DNA of 64,000 nucleotides from Chitinophaga pinensis (GCA_945898275.1 CAMDHZ010000002.1:69007-133006), one strand, 5' to 3'. Shown: positions 33,543-42,338, counted from the first letter of the stretch. Notes: generated from the letters alone by a model not told the origin. Translations and numbers: made by a program.

Positions 33543-33685
33543 AGTTGTTTTTATTGATATTCAAATTTCTAATATTTACTTTCCCATATGGTTAACAAAT
33601 AAACAAGAAATAGTTAGGGAAGGTGTAATTTGAAAAAGGGCGTACAAATTGAATTGTTTAACAAATTGTATTTATTTGAAGAATT

Positions 33686-34639
33686 ATGAACAACTTAATT
33701 ACCCAATTATTCCAAATTAAATATCCAATCATCCAAGGTGGAATGGTTTGGTGTAGTGGTTGGAAACTCGCCTCTGCAGTGAGCAATGCAGGAGGACTAG
33801 GTCTTATAGGCTCTGGCAGTATGACTCCAGGACTATTAGAAACACATATTTTAAAATGCAAAGAAGCAACCAACAAACCATTTGGAGTGAATATTCCTTT
33901 ACTATATCCGCATGCTGAGGCTCATATTGAAATTCTGCTCAAACATAAAGTACCAATTGTGTTTACCTCAGCTGGAAATCCAGCACTTTACACAAAAAAA
34001 TTAAAAGAAAATGGATGTAAGGTGGTGCATGTAATAGCAAACTCTAAATTTGCATTAAAAGCTGTTGAAGCAGGAGTAGATGCTTTGGTAGCAGAAGGAT
34101 TCGAGGCTGGTGGTCATAATGGCAAAGAAGAAACTTCAAGTTTTTGCTTGATTCCTCAAATAGCTAGAATTAGTCAATTACCCATTATTGCTGCAGGAGG
34201 CATGTATGATGGAAGAAGTTGGCTGGCTGCCGAGGCCTTAGGCGCAAGTGGTATTCAAATCGGGACAAGGTTTGCTGCATGTATAGAGTCATCGGCACAC
34301 ACAAATTATAAAGAAGCCATAATAAAAGCACTAGAAGGGGAAACACAACTTACCTTAAAACAACTTACACCTGTAAGAATGTTTAAAAATGAGCTGTATT
34401 TTCAGCTGGATGCGATGATAAGTAAAGGCGCATCAAGCGAAGAATTAAGAAGTTTTATGGGTAGAGGACGCTCCAAAAAAGGAGTATTTGAAGGAGATTT
34501 AGCTCAAGGAGAATTAGAAATGGGTGCTGTAAGTTCGTTAATTAATAAAAAAGAATCTGCACAAGAAATAATAAGCGAGTTAGTGAAAACATATATTGAA
34601 GCTAGGAAAAAATTAATTGAGAATAATTTTCTGTCTTAA
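33686..34639 (+). CDS. Nitronate monooxygenase / FabK-like flavoprotein
   Basis: A 317-residue FMN-dependent TIM-barrel enzyme. It starts KYPIIQGGMVWCSGWKLASAVSNAGGLGLIGSG and has AEGFEAGGHNGKEETSSF (the GGH motif), IAAGGMYDGR and ALGASGIQIGTRFAA. These are shared by nitronate monooxygenases and the enoyl-ACP reductase FabK. The two cannot be separated by eye. FabK is usually beside fab genes, which are absent here. Its 3' end overlaps the convergent HTH-protein gene by 27 bases. Confidence 0.85.
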   Translation: MNNLITQLFQIKYPIIQGGMVWCSGWKLASAVSNAGGLGLIGSGSMTPGLLETHILKCKEATNKPFGVNIPLLYPHAEAHIEILLKHKVPIVFTSAGNPALYTKKLKENGCKVVHVIANSKFALKAVEAGVDALVAEGFEAGGHNGKEETSSFCLIPQIARISQLPIIAAGGMYDGRSWLAAEALGASGIQIGTRFAACIESSAHTNYKEAIIKALEGETQLTLKQLTPVRMFKNELYFQLDAMISKGASSEELRSFMGRGRSKKGVFEGDLAQGELEMGAVSSLINKKESAQEIISELVKTYIEARKKLIENNFLS

Positions 34640-35617
34640 GATTTCAACTTTATCTCGCAGAACTCTGAAAAACTGATTTCTTTGTTTTTCTGCAACCCCA
34701 CTAATTAGTGTGCTTTTTCTCAAAAGGTTATTTAGCCAAAGCTCATTTTCATGTACAAAATCGGCACTAGTTGTGCTCATCATATTAAAAGTATTATTGC
34801 TAACATAAGCTATTTTGGTTGAACCAATGTTGGCAAGAATACTATTGTTACCAATCATCACCTCACTCTTATAAAGCTTGAAATTTTCCTTCTCGCTTTC
34901 TCCTAGCTCAATTAACTTGCTGCTTCTTGAAGCCTTTTTCTGCACTAAATTTAACTCTTCTAGGTACAAATCACATAAATGCAAGGCATCTTGCTTTGTG
35001 TTAAAAAATCCACTTTCAAAAAAGTACTCAATCTGCTTAAGATTACTGTTAATCGTATCTTCAGTCCAAATTTCTATAGAGTGTATTTGATTGTAATTCT
35101 GTAGCATTTCGTAAGCAGTACTAATCATTTCATCGTCTATCATGGCCGGATCAAAATTATGATCTGCATAATCAGGAGAGTTTAAAATCGACTTTAACCA
35201 GTAAAACAATTTAAATGCAATTAAATCACGATGAAAAAAATGATGCCATACCGGAACATCGTCTGCTCCAAATAAAATTTGATTATTTATAGACCCACCA
35301 ATTTTTTTTATATCACTAGAAAGAAAATGAAGCCATAACTTAAAATTATCCTTTTTATCATCAAGCTTGAGGTAGTCAAAGGTTACCTTATTGCTCATAT
35401 GTTGAATTTCTGGATCAAAAGACACTTTAAAATGCTTACATATGAGTGAAATCTCCTCAATATTAAATAGGGTTTCACTTCTAATTCTGCGGTAAGCACT
35501 ATCTGCGCTAATTTTGAGTAAATCAGCTAATTCATCTACAAATGAAACATTAGTTGGAACAGCACTTTTTACCCTAACTAAAAATTGTTCTTGAATTAAG
35601 AATGATTTTTTTTCCAT
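34613..35617 (-). CDS. Uncharacterised protein with N-terminal helix-turn-helix
   Basis: A 334-residue protein I cannot place in a named family. Residues 1-65 look like an HTH (SFVDELADLLKISADSAYRRIRSETLFNIEEISLICKHF), close to the XRE/BetR type. The remaining 270 residues are helical, without an obvious ligand-binding signature, and carry a short segment KVTFDYLKLDDKKDNFKLW after the HTH. The product is probably a DNA-binding regulator, target unknown. It overlaps the convergent flavoprotein gene by 27 bases. The PhoD-like gene lies just upstream on the same strand (2-base gap), so the two are probably co-transcribed. Confidence 0.65.
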   Translation of the reverse strand: MEKKSFLIQEQFLVRVKSAVPTNVSFVDELADLLKISADSAYRRIRSETLFNIEEISLICKHFKVSFDPEIQHMSNKVTFDYLKLDDKKDNFKLWLHFLSSDIKKIGGSINNQILFGADDVPVWHHFFHRDLIAFKLFYWLKSILNSPDYADHNFDPAMIDDEMISTAYEMLQNYNQIHSIEIWTEDTINSNLKQIEYFFESGFFNTKQDALHLCDLYLEELNLVQKKASRSSKLIELGESEKENFKLYKSEVMIGNNSILANIGSTKIAYVSNNTFNMMSTTSADFVHENELWLNNLLRKSTLISGVAEKQRNQFFRVLRDKVEILRQKIILN

Positions 35618-35619
35618 AA

Positions 35620-36990
35620 TTAAGGTTTTAATGCTTTAAGCTCTGACTCCTTGATGCTATAACCCCATTTTACAAGTCCTTTTACATCAAAGCAGGTTAT
35701 TAATAGTATTCTTTCTCCTCTTTTTGGACCACTAATAGCAATTGTACAATAATTGTTTTCAGCAGCTAAAGTGCCGGGAATTCTTTGCGGATTATCTTTC
35801 TCCGGTGTAGTTGCAGCATTTGAAGCACCCGCAGTAATAGAGCTTGAGGTTAAATCATATAAAGGATAACCAAGACTTTCTGTAACCTTTTCGTTTTTTA
35901 ATAATTCCGTATGGTGTCTGTCTCCACTCAAAAAAACAACACCAGAGATCTTTTGCTCGGTAATGAATTTTATAATTTCCTCTCGCTCTTTTTTGTAAAA
36001 ATTATAGGATTCTTTATCGGTGTTTTCATTGATAAATTGCCCTCCTATTGCCACAAATTTAAAACTTGCTTTACTATGTTTCAATTTGTTTTTTAACCAA
36101 GAAAGTTGTGTACTCCCAAGTTGTGTCTTAGCAAAGTAGCGTTCATCTAAATCAGATTCATCCCTAAAATATCGGTCATCACATAAAAAAAACTCTGCAT
36201 CACTAAACCTAAAATTGCTGTATATACCTTTTCCATCCTCTCCATAGGTCTTATTTCCCCAATAATCTTTGAATAATGCGTAGGTAAGGTCCTTAAATTC
36301 AAAATTCTTATTTGCATCATTGTCTCCAAAATCATGATCATCCCAAATGGCATAATTATTCCTTTTTGCCAGTAACGGTTGTAATTCGGGTAGGCTTCGG
36401 GTATGTCTATATCTATATTCTATACCACTTTTGCTGCTATAATCTGCTTCTCTTAAATATACATTATCTCCTAACCAAAGCATAAAATCAGCGGGTGTTT
36501 CAGTCATACTTTTCAAAATACTTGTTTGTTGGCCGTAAGGTCTGCCCGGCCTATCGTAGGCAGAATCATTAATGTACAAGCATGAGCCTAACATAAAGGT
36601 GAAGTTTGGTGGAGATGTTCTCCATTCCCACAAAATTTTGGTTACAAACTCTGTAGAATAAGGAAGTGAAACCTTTTTTCCGTCTAATAAGATACTGTAA
36701 TCATAAACTTTGCCCATTTCTAGCCCAGTTATTACAAATTTTGTTATCCTAGGCAAACATAAATCCTTGTTAGCATTGGTTTCGGTTTGAACCAAACGTT
36801 GACCTTTTGTTCCCTTAATTTGGTATTCAATAGCAATTGTTTTTGCACACTTGGTTTGAACCCAAACTAATGCTTCTGTATGTTCTGAGTAGCCATTCAT
36901 AGGACCTGCAACAATTTTGGGCTCAATTGAATTTTGGGCTGCAAGGCCCAAACAAAAAATTGTAAATATGATTGTAAACGTATTTTTCAT
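35620..36990 (-). CDS. Exported PhoD-like phosphatase
   Basis: A 456-residue exported alkaline phosphatase D-type protein with signal (KNTFTIIFTIFCLGLAA, then Gln). A fibronectin-like N-terminal domain (about residues 20-115) is followed by the metallophosphatase domain: FMLGSCLYINDSAYDRPG, MLWLGDNVYLREADY, AIWDDHDFGDND and LSGDRHHTEL hold the metal ligands. It would release phosphate from mono- or diesters in the periplasm. The ATG at 36990 is used; the frame extends to a TTG at 36999 that overlaps the -7 box TACATTTG (36997-37004). Two GGTTTGAACC copies encode VQT in its N-terminal part. Confidence 0.88.
   Translation of the reverse strand: MKNTFTIIFTIFCLGLAAQNSIEPKIVAGPMNGYSEHTEALVWVQTKCAKTIAIEYQIKGTKGQRLVQTETNANKDLCLPRITKFVITGLEMGKVYDYSILLDGKKVSLPYSTEFVTKILWEWRTSPPNFTFMLGSCLYINDSAYDRPGRPYGQQTSILKSMTETPADFMLWLGDNVYLREADYSSKSGIEYRYRHTRSLPELQPLLAKRNNYAIWDDHDFGDNDANKNFEFKDLTYALFKDYWGNKTYGEDGKGIYSNFRFSDAEFFLCDDRYFRDESDLDERYFAKTQLGSTQLSWLKNKLKHSKASFKFVAIGGQFINENTDKESYNFYKKEREEIIKFITEQKISGVVFLSGDRHHTELLKNEKVTESLGYPLYDLTSSSITAGASNAATTPEKDNPQRIPGTLAAENNYCTIAISGPKRGERILLITCFDVKGLVKWGYSIKESELKALKP
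36784..36793 (-). repeat. Dispersed 10-mer, TTCGGTTTGAACC (copy 13)
   Basis: Exact copy with TTC extension; encodes VQT in the PhoD-like gene. Confidence 0.8.
36853..36862 (-). repeat. Dispersed 10-mer, GGTTTGAACC on plus (copy 14)
   Basis: Exact copy 69 bases from copy 13 and in the same orientation; encodes VQT in the PhoD-like gene. Confidence 0.8.
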
Positions 36991-36996
36991 CCTTTT

Positions 36997-37060
36997 CAAA
37001 TGTAAAGAAAAGTTTTGAGTGATGAATTCAATCCATTTGCAAAAAGCTTTGTTACCTTTG
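36997..37060. promoter_or_regulatory. Divergent promoter region between PhoD-like and conserved hypothetical genes
   Basis: CAAATGTA at 36997-37004 reads TACATTTG on the minus strand, 6 bases before the PhoD ATG. TACCTTTG at 37053-37060 on the plus strand is 9 bases before the ATG at 37070. Both fit TAnnTTTG. Clear -33 elements at standard spacing were not found. Confidence 0.5.
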
Positions 37061-37069
37061 TGTTATTAA

Positions 37070-37465
37070 ATGAACACAGAAACAGAAAATAGCCCCTTTG
37101 TGCTAGACGATGCTAGCAAGGCTAAATGGTATAGGGTTGTATTTGACCTGAAAAAGCAATTTGGTAAAAAGCCTGATATGAACGGAATACTATTCTTAAT
37201 TGGCGTAAGGGAACTTGGCCAAATGCGTGAATTTGCCAAACATGAAAAAATGGATTTAATGCATATAGCAACCTGTAAACTGCTGAGCTACGAGGGCTAT
37301 TATGCTTACGAGCACACAGATGCTGATGGTTGGCCCCACTATAGAATGTTAAAAAAGCCTCCCTATACAGATTTACTCTCCCAAGAAAATAGATTGAGGA
37401 AAATGGTGGTTACCTATTTTGAGGAAAATGGATTATTGGATTTGGTTCAAACCGAAACCCCATAA
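37070..37465 (+). CDS. Conserved hypothetical protein
   Basis: A 131-residue soluble protein with no signal or TM segment. Notable segments are WYRVVFDLKKQFGKKPDMNGILFLIGVRELG and KMDLMHIATCKLLSYEGYY, then HTDADGWPHYRMLKKPPY. The composition (helical, conserved-looking aromatic and charged residues) looks like a real gene, and a -7 box lies 9 bases upstream. The function is unknown. It ends in a VQTE codon run made by a GGTTCAAACCGAA copy and overlaps the convergent aminotransferase gene by 19 bases. Confidence 0.75.
   Translation: MNTETENSPFVLDDASKAKWYRVVFDLKKQFGKKPDMNGILFLIGVRELGQMREFAKHEKMDLMHIATCKLLSYEGYYAYEHTDADGWPHYRMLKKPPYTDLLSQENRLRKMVVTYFEENGLLDLVQTETP
37444..37453 (+). repeat. Dispersed 10-mer, GGTTCAAACCGAA (copy 15)
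   Basis: Exact copy with GAA extension, in the overlap of two convergent genes; encodes VQT in the plus-strand gene. Confidence 0.8.
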
Positions 37466-38649
37466 ACCTTTTCGATAGCCATTAACAAAATTTTAGATGC
37501 CAACATAATTTCATCCTCTGTAATGGTTAAAGGTGGCGAAATTCTAATTTTATTGGTGGCAAATAAAAACCAATCGCTAATTAAACCTCCTTCTATGGCA
37601 TATTGAATTACCTTAATGGTATTTTCAAATGAATCTAATTGGACAGCCAACATTAATCCCATTCCATCAATTTTTTGAATAGCCTGATGAGGCAAATTTT
37701 CCCTAAATAGCATTTCCTTTTTAGCAACTTCTTTTATCAAGTCTAGACGCAAGAGTTCTTCAATTCCAGCCAATGCCGCTGCACAAACTACAGGGTGCCC
37801 ACCAAAAGTAGTTATATGACCCAAAATAGGATGGTGAGAAAAGCTTGACATCATGGCCTTTGAGCTAACCACTGCTCCAATTGGCATTCCTGCACCTAAT
37901 GCCTTTCCTAATAAAAGTATATCAGGCAATATGGAATAATGCTCAAAAGCAAACATTTTCCCCGTTTTGCCCATGCCACTTTGAATTTCATCAAAAATTA
38001 ACAAACAGCAATGTTGGTTGCACTTTTCTCTTAATTGACTTAAAAACTCTATATCGGCAGGTATATAACCTCCTTCTCCTCTAATCACTTCTACAATAAC
38101 ACAAGCCGTTTTGTGAGTTATGAGAGCAAGACTATCTAAATTGTTAAACTCAATAAAATCAACACCTGGCAACAATGGCCTGTATGCTTGTTGGTATTCT
38201 TCTTCGCTATTTAAACTTAAAGCCGCATGCGTGCTGCCATGGTATGATTTTTTACAAGCCAATATCTCAAATTTGCCCGTAACTCTTTTGGCAAGTTTCA
38301 AGGCAACATCAGTAGCCTCTGCACCAGAATTTAAAAAATAAACAGCATCCAATGTTGGTGGTAAAAGAGAGGTTAGTTTTTCTGCCAATTTAGTTTGTGG
38401 ACTTTGAACAAACTCTCCATAAACCATCACATGCATATGAGCATCCATTTGGTGCATGACAGCTCTTTTAACTGCTTCATTTCCATGGCCTAAATGACTA
38501 ACACTAATCCCTGAAATTAAATCTAGATACTTTTTTCCCGCAACATCAATCAAATAATTGCCCTGAGCACTGACAATTTCTAATAATAAAGGAAACTCTG
38601 AAGTTTGTGCTTGATGCAACAAAAACAGCTGTCGATTGTTTGGCTTCAT
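37447..38649 (-). CDS. Class III PLP aminotransferase (acetylornithine/ornithine-type)
   Basis: A 400-residue fold-type I aminotransferase. Motifs are FLNSGAEATDVALKLAKRVTG, KKSYHGSTHAALSL, LIFDEIQSGMGKTGKMFAFEH and the PLP lysine in LLGKALGAGMPIGAVVS. Acetylornithine, ornithine, 4-aminobutyrate or related amines are possible substrates; no arg cluster is adjacent. The frame extends to 38793, but the ATG at 38649 is right: upstream residues are not aminotransferase-like and would overlap the isocitrate dehydrogenase gene. Confidence 0.88.
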   Translation of the reverse strand: MKPNNRQLFLLHQAQTSEFPLLLEIVSAQGNYLIDVAGKKYLDLISGISVSHLGHGNEAVKRAVMHQMDAHMHVMVYGEFVQSPQTKLAEKLTSLLPPTLDAVYFLNSGAEATDVALKLAKRVTGKFEILACKKSYHGSTHAALSLNSEEEYQQAYRPLLPGVDFIEFNNLDSLALITHKTACVIVEVIRGEGGYIPADIEFLSQLREKCNQHCCLLIFDEIQSGMGKTGKMFAFEHYSILPDILLLGKALGAGMPIGAVVSSKAMMSSFSHHPILGHITTFGGHPVVCAAALAGIEELLRLDLIKEVAKKEMLFRENLPHQAIQKIDGMGLMLAVQLDSFENTIKVIQYAIEGGLISDWFLFATNKIRISPPLTITEDEIMLASKILLMAIEKVYGVSV

Positions 38650-38660
38650 AATAGTGCAAA

Positions 38661-38683
38661 CAAAGGTAAAAATCTTACTTTTG
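38661..38683. promoter_or_regulatory. Back-to-back divergent -7 boxes (aminotransferase and isocitrate dehydrogenase)
   Basis: CAAAGGTA at 38661-38668 reads TACCTTTG on the minus strand (12 bases from the aminotransferase ATG). TACTTTTG at 38676-38683 on the plus strand is 21 bases from the dehydrogenase ATG. The boxes are 7 bases apart, so polymerase binding at the two would be mutually exclusive. Confidence 0.55.
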
Positions 38684-38703
38684 CCGCCGTAAAAATACAA
38701 GTC

Positions 38704-40164
38704 ATGGATAAAATAAAAATTGCTGTAGCGAAGGGTGATGGGATTGGTCCTGAAGTTATGGATGCAGTTCTCCGAATTTTTGAAGCCGCCCAAGTACCTC
38801 TTGAGTATTCATTTGTTGACATGGGAAAAAGCTTTTACGACAAAGGCTTTAGTACTGGGATGACACCAGAAGCCAAAGAAACTGTTGAGTCCCTAGGTAT
38901 TCTTTTTAAAGGTCCCATGGAAACGCCAAAAGGAAAAGGTGTAAAAAGTATTAATGTTACCGCCAGAAAAACATGGAGTACCTATGCAAATAGAAGACAC
39001 TTCAAATCATTAACTGGTGTAGATACAGTTTTTTCTAAAGCAGCTATTCCAATTGATCTAACCATCGTTAGAGAAAACATTGAAGGAACTTATGGCGGAA
39101 TTGAACACATGCTAACCCAAGATGTTGCATTGTGCAGAAGGTTTATCACTCGTCCAGGAAGTTTGCAGGTTCACAGATTTGCCTTTGAAATGGCAAAAAA
39201 AGAAGGTTTTAAAAAAGTAACTTGTGCCCACAAGGCCAATATCATGAAGCTTACTGATGGTTTATTTCTTGAGACTTTCTATGAAGTAGCAAAAGAATAT
39301 CCAGAAATTGAGTCTAATGATATCATCGTTGATGATTTGGCAATGAAACTAGTTAGCAAACCTCAAACATTTGAAGTAGTGGTTCTTACAAACCTCCAAG
39401 GGGATATTATGAGTGACTTATGTGCAGGTTTGGTAGGTGGATTAGGTTTCGCTCCTTCCGCAAATATTGGTGATAATATTTCCATATTTGAAGCTGTGCA
39501 TGGCACAGCACCAGACATCATGGGAAAAAACATTGCCAATCCAACTGCATTGTTATTAAGTGGCTTTATGATGCTTCGTTACTTAGGCTTAATGAATCAG
39601 GCAAATGCTATTGAAAACGCACTTTTGGTAACCTTAGAAGAAGGTAATCACACAGGTGATTTTGGTGACAAATCTAAACCATCTTTAAATACAACGGAAT
39701 TCTCAGATCTAATAATCCGTAACCTTGGAAGAGTTCCTGCTGCTGGAGAAGCAAGGAAAGCTGCAGCAGCGGTTAGCAGTTATAAAATCCCTAGCCTACC
39801 AGCCACTCAAAAAATGATGTTTACCGAAAGTCGTAAACCAGAGGCTGTCATTGGTGTAGATTTGTTTTTTGAATCGCAAAAAACCGCAGCAGAAATTGCA
39901 CCTATGCTTCAAAAGCATGAAAGAGATGGTGTCAAATTAATCATGATTTCTAACCGTGGAACCCAAGTTTGGCCAACAGGATCTGTTTTTACAGAATGTG
40001 TAGACCAATACAGGGCAAGATTTGAGGTGAAAGAAGGAAGTTCAAACCTAAGCGAAATGATGAAACTAGCTGAATCTGCAGGAGGAGACTTTTTTGTTTC
40101 TTCGGTTGAATTGCTTAGAAGTTTTGATGGAAAACCAGCTTATTCTTTAGCTCAAGGTCAATAA
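38704..40164 (+). CDS. NAD(P)-dependent isocitrate dehydrogenase, long form
   Basis: Oxidative decarboxylation of isocitrate to 2-oxoglutarate in the TCA cycle. The 486-residue protein has KIAVAKGDGIGPEVMDAVLRI, NVTARKTWSTYANRRHFKSL, LTIVRENIEGTYGGIEHM and GSLQVHRFAFEMAKKEG. The NAD(P)-contacting block is EAVHGTAPDIMGKNIANPTA. A C-terminal domain of about 140 residues after LIIRNLGRVP (EAVIGVDLFFESQKTAAEI...) marks the long Thermus-like form. The ATG at 38704 is chosen. The coding end overlaps the convergent membrane-protein gene by 7 bases, and its probable terminator lies inside that gene. Confidence 0.92.
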   Translation: MDKIKIAVAKGDGIGPEVMDAVLRIFEAAQVPLEYSFVDMGKSFYDKGFSTGMTPEAKETVESLGILFKGPMETPKGKGVKSINVTARKTWSTYANRRHFKSLTGVDTVFSKAAIPIDLTIVRENIEGTYGGIEHMLTQDVALCRRFITRPGSLQVHRFAFEMAKKEGFKKVTCAHKANIMKLTDGLFLETFYEVAKEYPEIESNDIIVDDLAMKLVSKPQTFEVVVLTNLQGDIMSDLCAGLVGGLGFAPSANIGDNISIFEAVHGTAPDIMGKNIANPTALLLSGFMMLRYLGLMNQANAIENALLVTLEEGNHTGDFGDKSKPSLNTTEFSDLIIRNLGRVPAAGEARKAAAAVSSYKIPSLPATQKMMFTESRKPEAVIGVDLFFESQKTAAEIAPMLQKHERDGVKLIMISNRGTQVWPTGSVFTECVDQYRARFEVKEGSSNLSEMMKLAESAGGDFFVSSVELLRSFDGKPAYSLAQGQ

Positions 40165-41582
40165 AAAAGAGAATCCAAAGTTATAATTCGAAAGCCCTGC
40201 CCATTAAAGCAGGGCTTTGCTTTTAAAACCCATTCTAAATCAGCCTTCATTACCTTGGCTCTGGTTTGGTTATCAAACCAAATAATTTTGGGGTTTCGGT
40301 TTGAACCAATTCTAGTTAAAAAAGCGTTTCTATCCTCATTCAGAAACGGTGTATATTTGCATTGCTTTTTAGATACCCACCAAACTAAATCAGGATAATT
40401 ACTTAGGTTATTATCCCCCAACATACAACTATTTTCTTGTAAATAGTTGCTAAATGCTAAATGCGACATTGTATTATACTCTAACTTATCATAACCTTTT
40501 CTACCTAGAAAAATAAAAGCGATTAGATGCAAACCAATAGTTGTTAAAAGCAAGGTTCTCTTAAATCCAATACTCAATTTCACTTTTTCTAATAATAAAT
40601 AACCACAAATAGCAATAGGCGTCCATAAAACACTAATGTATCGAGGAAATTGAATTAAGGACAAGCCTGTCTGAGCCAATAGAAGAAATAATAATGAAAC
40701 TCCTGTTCCCAAAATTAAACCAGCAGCTGCCTTAATATTTTTATCTAATTTTGGTTCAAACCAGAAAAATAATATAGCTGAAGCTATTAATAATACTAAA
40801 TAAATTAAAAATGCGACATTTAAATAAAATGCATCATTTGCAAGCGCATTGAACCAATTTATTAGGTTATCACAAACTGCGCCAATAGAAAATTTATTTG
40901 TTAGGTTATGGTCACCTAAAAGCTTTTGGTTAAAATGATAATTGAACCACAACCAAACTGCGCTAATTATAGCGGCTGGAATAATAGATAATACTGCTTT
41001 TCGCCAAAAATTATTGATGATTAAGATTGGAAAAAGAATCCCCGGTAGCAGCATCCAAGCCATATATCTTGTTAAACAAAGCAAAGTAAAAAATAGAGCT
41101 GAATAGATCAGCGTATGTTTTCCAGACTTTAACAAAAAATACATCCAAGCCAGATAAATCGGTAAAAATACTGCCTCTGTTAAAGCAAACGTCCAAATGT
41201 GAAGCCAAGAAAACCCAAAGGTCAAAACAAAAAAACTAGCTAATTTTAGGTTCGAAACGTTAAAAAGAGAAAGTAGTTTGAGGCAGAAGAATAAGGTGGC
41301 ATTAAATGCTAAAAATTGAATCAACCACACATAAATGTTTTCTGGTATTTCGAAAAAATAACAGGGTAAAGCGAGTATTGAAAATAATGGTGGTGCATTT
41401 TGTAAATATTCCCCATCAAATAACATAATGCCATTCCCTTTTAAAAAATTGTAGGCAGCAGAATAATAATTGGCTGTATCTACTTGTACAAGTGGACCAT
41501 TTAATCCCAAAAAGGAAACAAGGATGGTGTTTGCAAACAAAAATAAGGCAAAAATAGATGTGTTCTGCCTTTTTATTTCCAT
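40158..41582 (-). CDS. Polytopic membrane protein, GT-C glycosyltransferase-like
   Basis: A 474-residue inner-membrane protein with about ten TM segments and a C-terminal soluble part (residues about 365-474). The early periplasmic loop LVQVDTANYYSAAYNFLKGNG with an Asp after TM1 resembles the GT-C/ArnT-PMT fold, which takes sugars from polyprenyl phosphates. The assignment is by layout only. The gene follows purQ by 13 bases on the same strand. It contains two copies of GGTTTGAACC, and its 3' end carries a hairpin (40191-40218) that probably terminates the convergent dehydrogenase gene. Confidence 0.6.
   Translation of the reverse strand: MEIKRQNTSIFALFLFANTILVSFLGLNGPLVQVDTANYYSAAYNFLKGNGIMLFDGEYLQNAPPLFSILALPCYFFEIPENIYVWLIQFLAFNATLFFCLKLLSLFNVSNLKLASFFVLTFGFSWLHIWTFALTEAVFLPIYLAWMYFLLKSGKHTLIYSALFFTLLCLTRYMAWMLLPGILFPILIINNFWRKAVLSIIPAAIISAVWLWFNYHFNQKLLGDHNLTNKFSIGAVCDNLINWFNALANDAFYLNVAFLIYLVLLIASAILFFWFEPKLDKNIKAAAGLILGTGVSLLFLLLAQTGLSLIQFPRYISVLWTPIAICGYLLLEKVKLSIGFKRTLLLTTIGLHLIAFIFLGRKGYDKLEYNTMSHLAFSNYLQENSCMLGDNNLSNYPDLVWWVSKKQCKYTPFLNEDRNAFLTRIGSNRNPKIIWFDNQTRAKVMKADLEWVLKAKPCFNGQGFRIITLDSLFY
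40191..40218 (+). terminator. Terminator of the isocitrate dehydrogenase gene, inside the opposite coding region
   Basis: AAAGCCCTGC (40191-40200) and GCAGGGCTTT (40209-40218) form a perfect 10-base GC-rich stem with an 8-base loop, followed by TGCTTTT. It lies 27 bases past the dehydrogenase stop and encodes KPCFNGQGF of the membrane protein on the other strand. Confidence 0.7.
40298..40307 (-). repeat. Dispersed 10-mer, TTCGGTTTGAACC (copy 16)
   Basis: Exact copy with TTC extension; encodes GSNR in the GT-C-like gene. Confidence 0.8.
40753..40762 (+). repeat. Dispersed 10-mer, GGTTCAAACC form (copy 17)
   Basis: Exact copy; encodes WFEP in the GT-C-like gene (minus strand). Confidence 0.8.
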
Positions 41583-41595
41583 CAGGTAATTCTAA

Positions 41596-42291
41596 TTATA
41601 CCAACTCAAATGAAGATAATAGAGATTGAAACAATCCTCTACCATCTGTATTGTAGAGTTCTGAATCAATGGCTCTTTCAGGGTGTGGCATCATGCCAAA
41701 AACATTTCTGTTCTTATTACAAATGCCTGCAATATTAAAAAGAGAACCATTTGGATTCGCTTCATTGGTTTCTCTTCCCTGCTGATTGCAATAACTAAAC
41801 AAAATCTGATCGTTCACTTTTAAAGTTTCTAAGGTTTCTGCATCACAATGGTATCTGCCTTCGCCATGAGCAATTGGTATTTGCAAAACTTGGTCTAAGC
41901 TTAATTCAGTAGTTATAAGTGAATTTGTGGTTCTTGCCTTTATATAAACATTCTTGCAATTAAACTTCTGATGGTCATTGTGCAACAACGCACCTGGAAG
42001 CAATTGGCTTTCACATAAAATCTGAAATCCATTACAAACACCCCAAACTAATCCACCTTTTGAAGCAAATTCGATTACATTTTGCATGATTGGAGAAAAC
42101 CGAGCTATTGCGCCACTTCTAAGGTAATCACCATAGCTAAAACCTCCTGGTAAAAATATTAAGTCACAACTCTGCAAATCATGGTCTTTATGCCAAAGCT
42201 TTACTGTTTCGCAACCAAATTGGTCTCTAAAAGCACTCACTGCATCCTCATCACAGTTCGATCCTGGAAATACAATTACTCCAACCTTCAT
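41596..42291 (-). CDS. purQ: Phosphoribosylformylglycinamidine synthase glutaminase subunit
   Basis: Supplies ammonia from glutamine to PurL in purine synthesis. The 231-residue class I amidotransferase has KVGVIVFPGSNCDEDA, FLPGGFSYGDYLRSGAIA, the nucleophile Cys in WGVCNGFQILCE and the His/Glu pair in MMPHPERAID. A separate PurQ implies a small PurL with PurS elsewhere in the genome, not the fused single-chain enzyme. A -7-like TACTTTTG lies at 42312-42319 on this strand, 20 bases before the ATG. Confidence 0.96.
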   Translation of the reverse strand: MKVGVIVFPGSNCDEDAVSAFRDQFGCETVKLWHKDHDLQSCDLIFLPGGFSYGDYLRSGAIARFSPIMQNVIEFASKGGLVWGVCNGFQILCESQLLPGALLHNDHQKFNCKNVYIKARTTNSLITTELSLDQVLQIPIAHGEGRYHCDAETLETLKVNDQILFSYCNQQGRETNEANPNGSLFNIAGICNKNRNVFGMMPHPERAIDSELYNTDGRGLFQSLLSSFELV

Positions 42292-42311
42292 AATTAACTT
42301 ACTTAAGGTTG

Positions 42312-42319
42312 CAAAAGTA
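42312..42319 (-). promoter_or_regulatory. -7 box of purQ
   Basis: CAAAAGTA on the plus strand reads TACTTTTG on the minus strand, matching TAnnTTTG 20 bases before the purQ ATG. No convincing -33 element was picked out. Confidence 0.45.
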
Positions 42320-42338
42320 GGGTCTAGATTTAATATTA

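Noticed and set aside
40264-40281. TTTGGTT-ATCA-AACCAAA inverted repeat inside the GT-C-like gene
   Set aside because: Short, fully coding, no T tract or promoter nearby; chance is enough.
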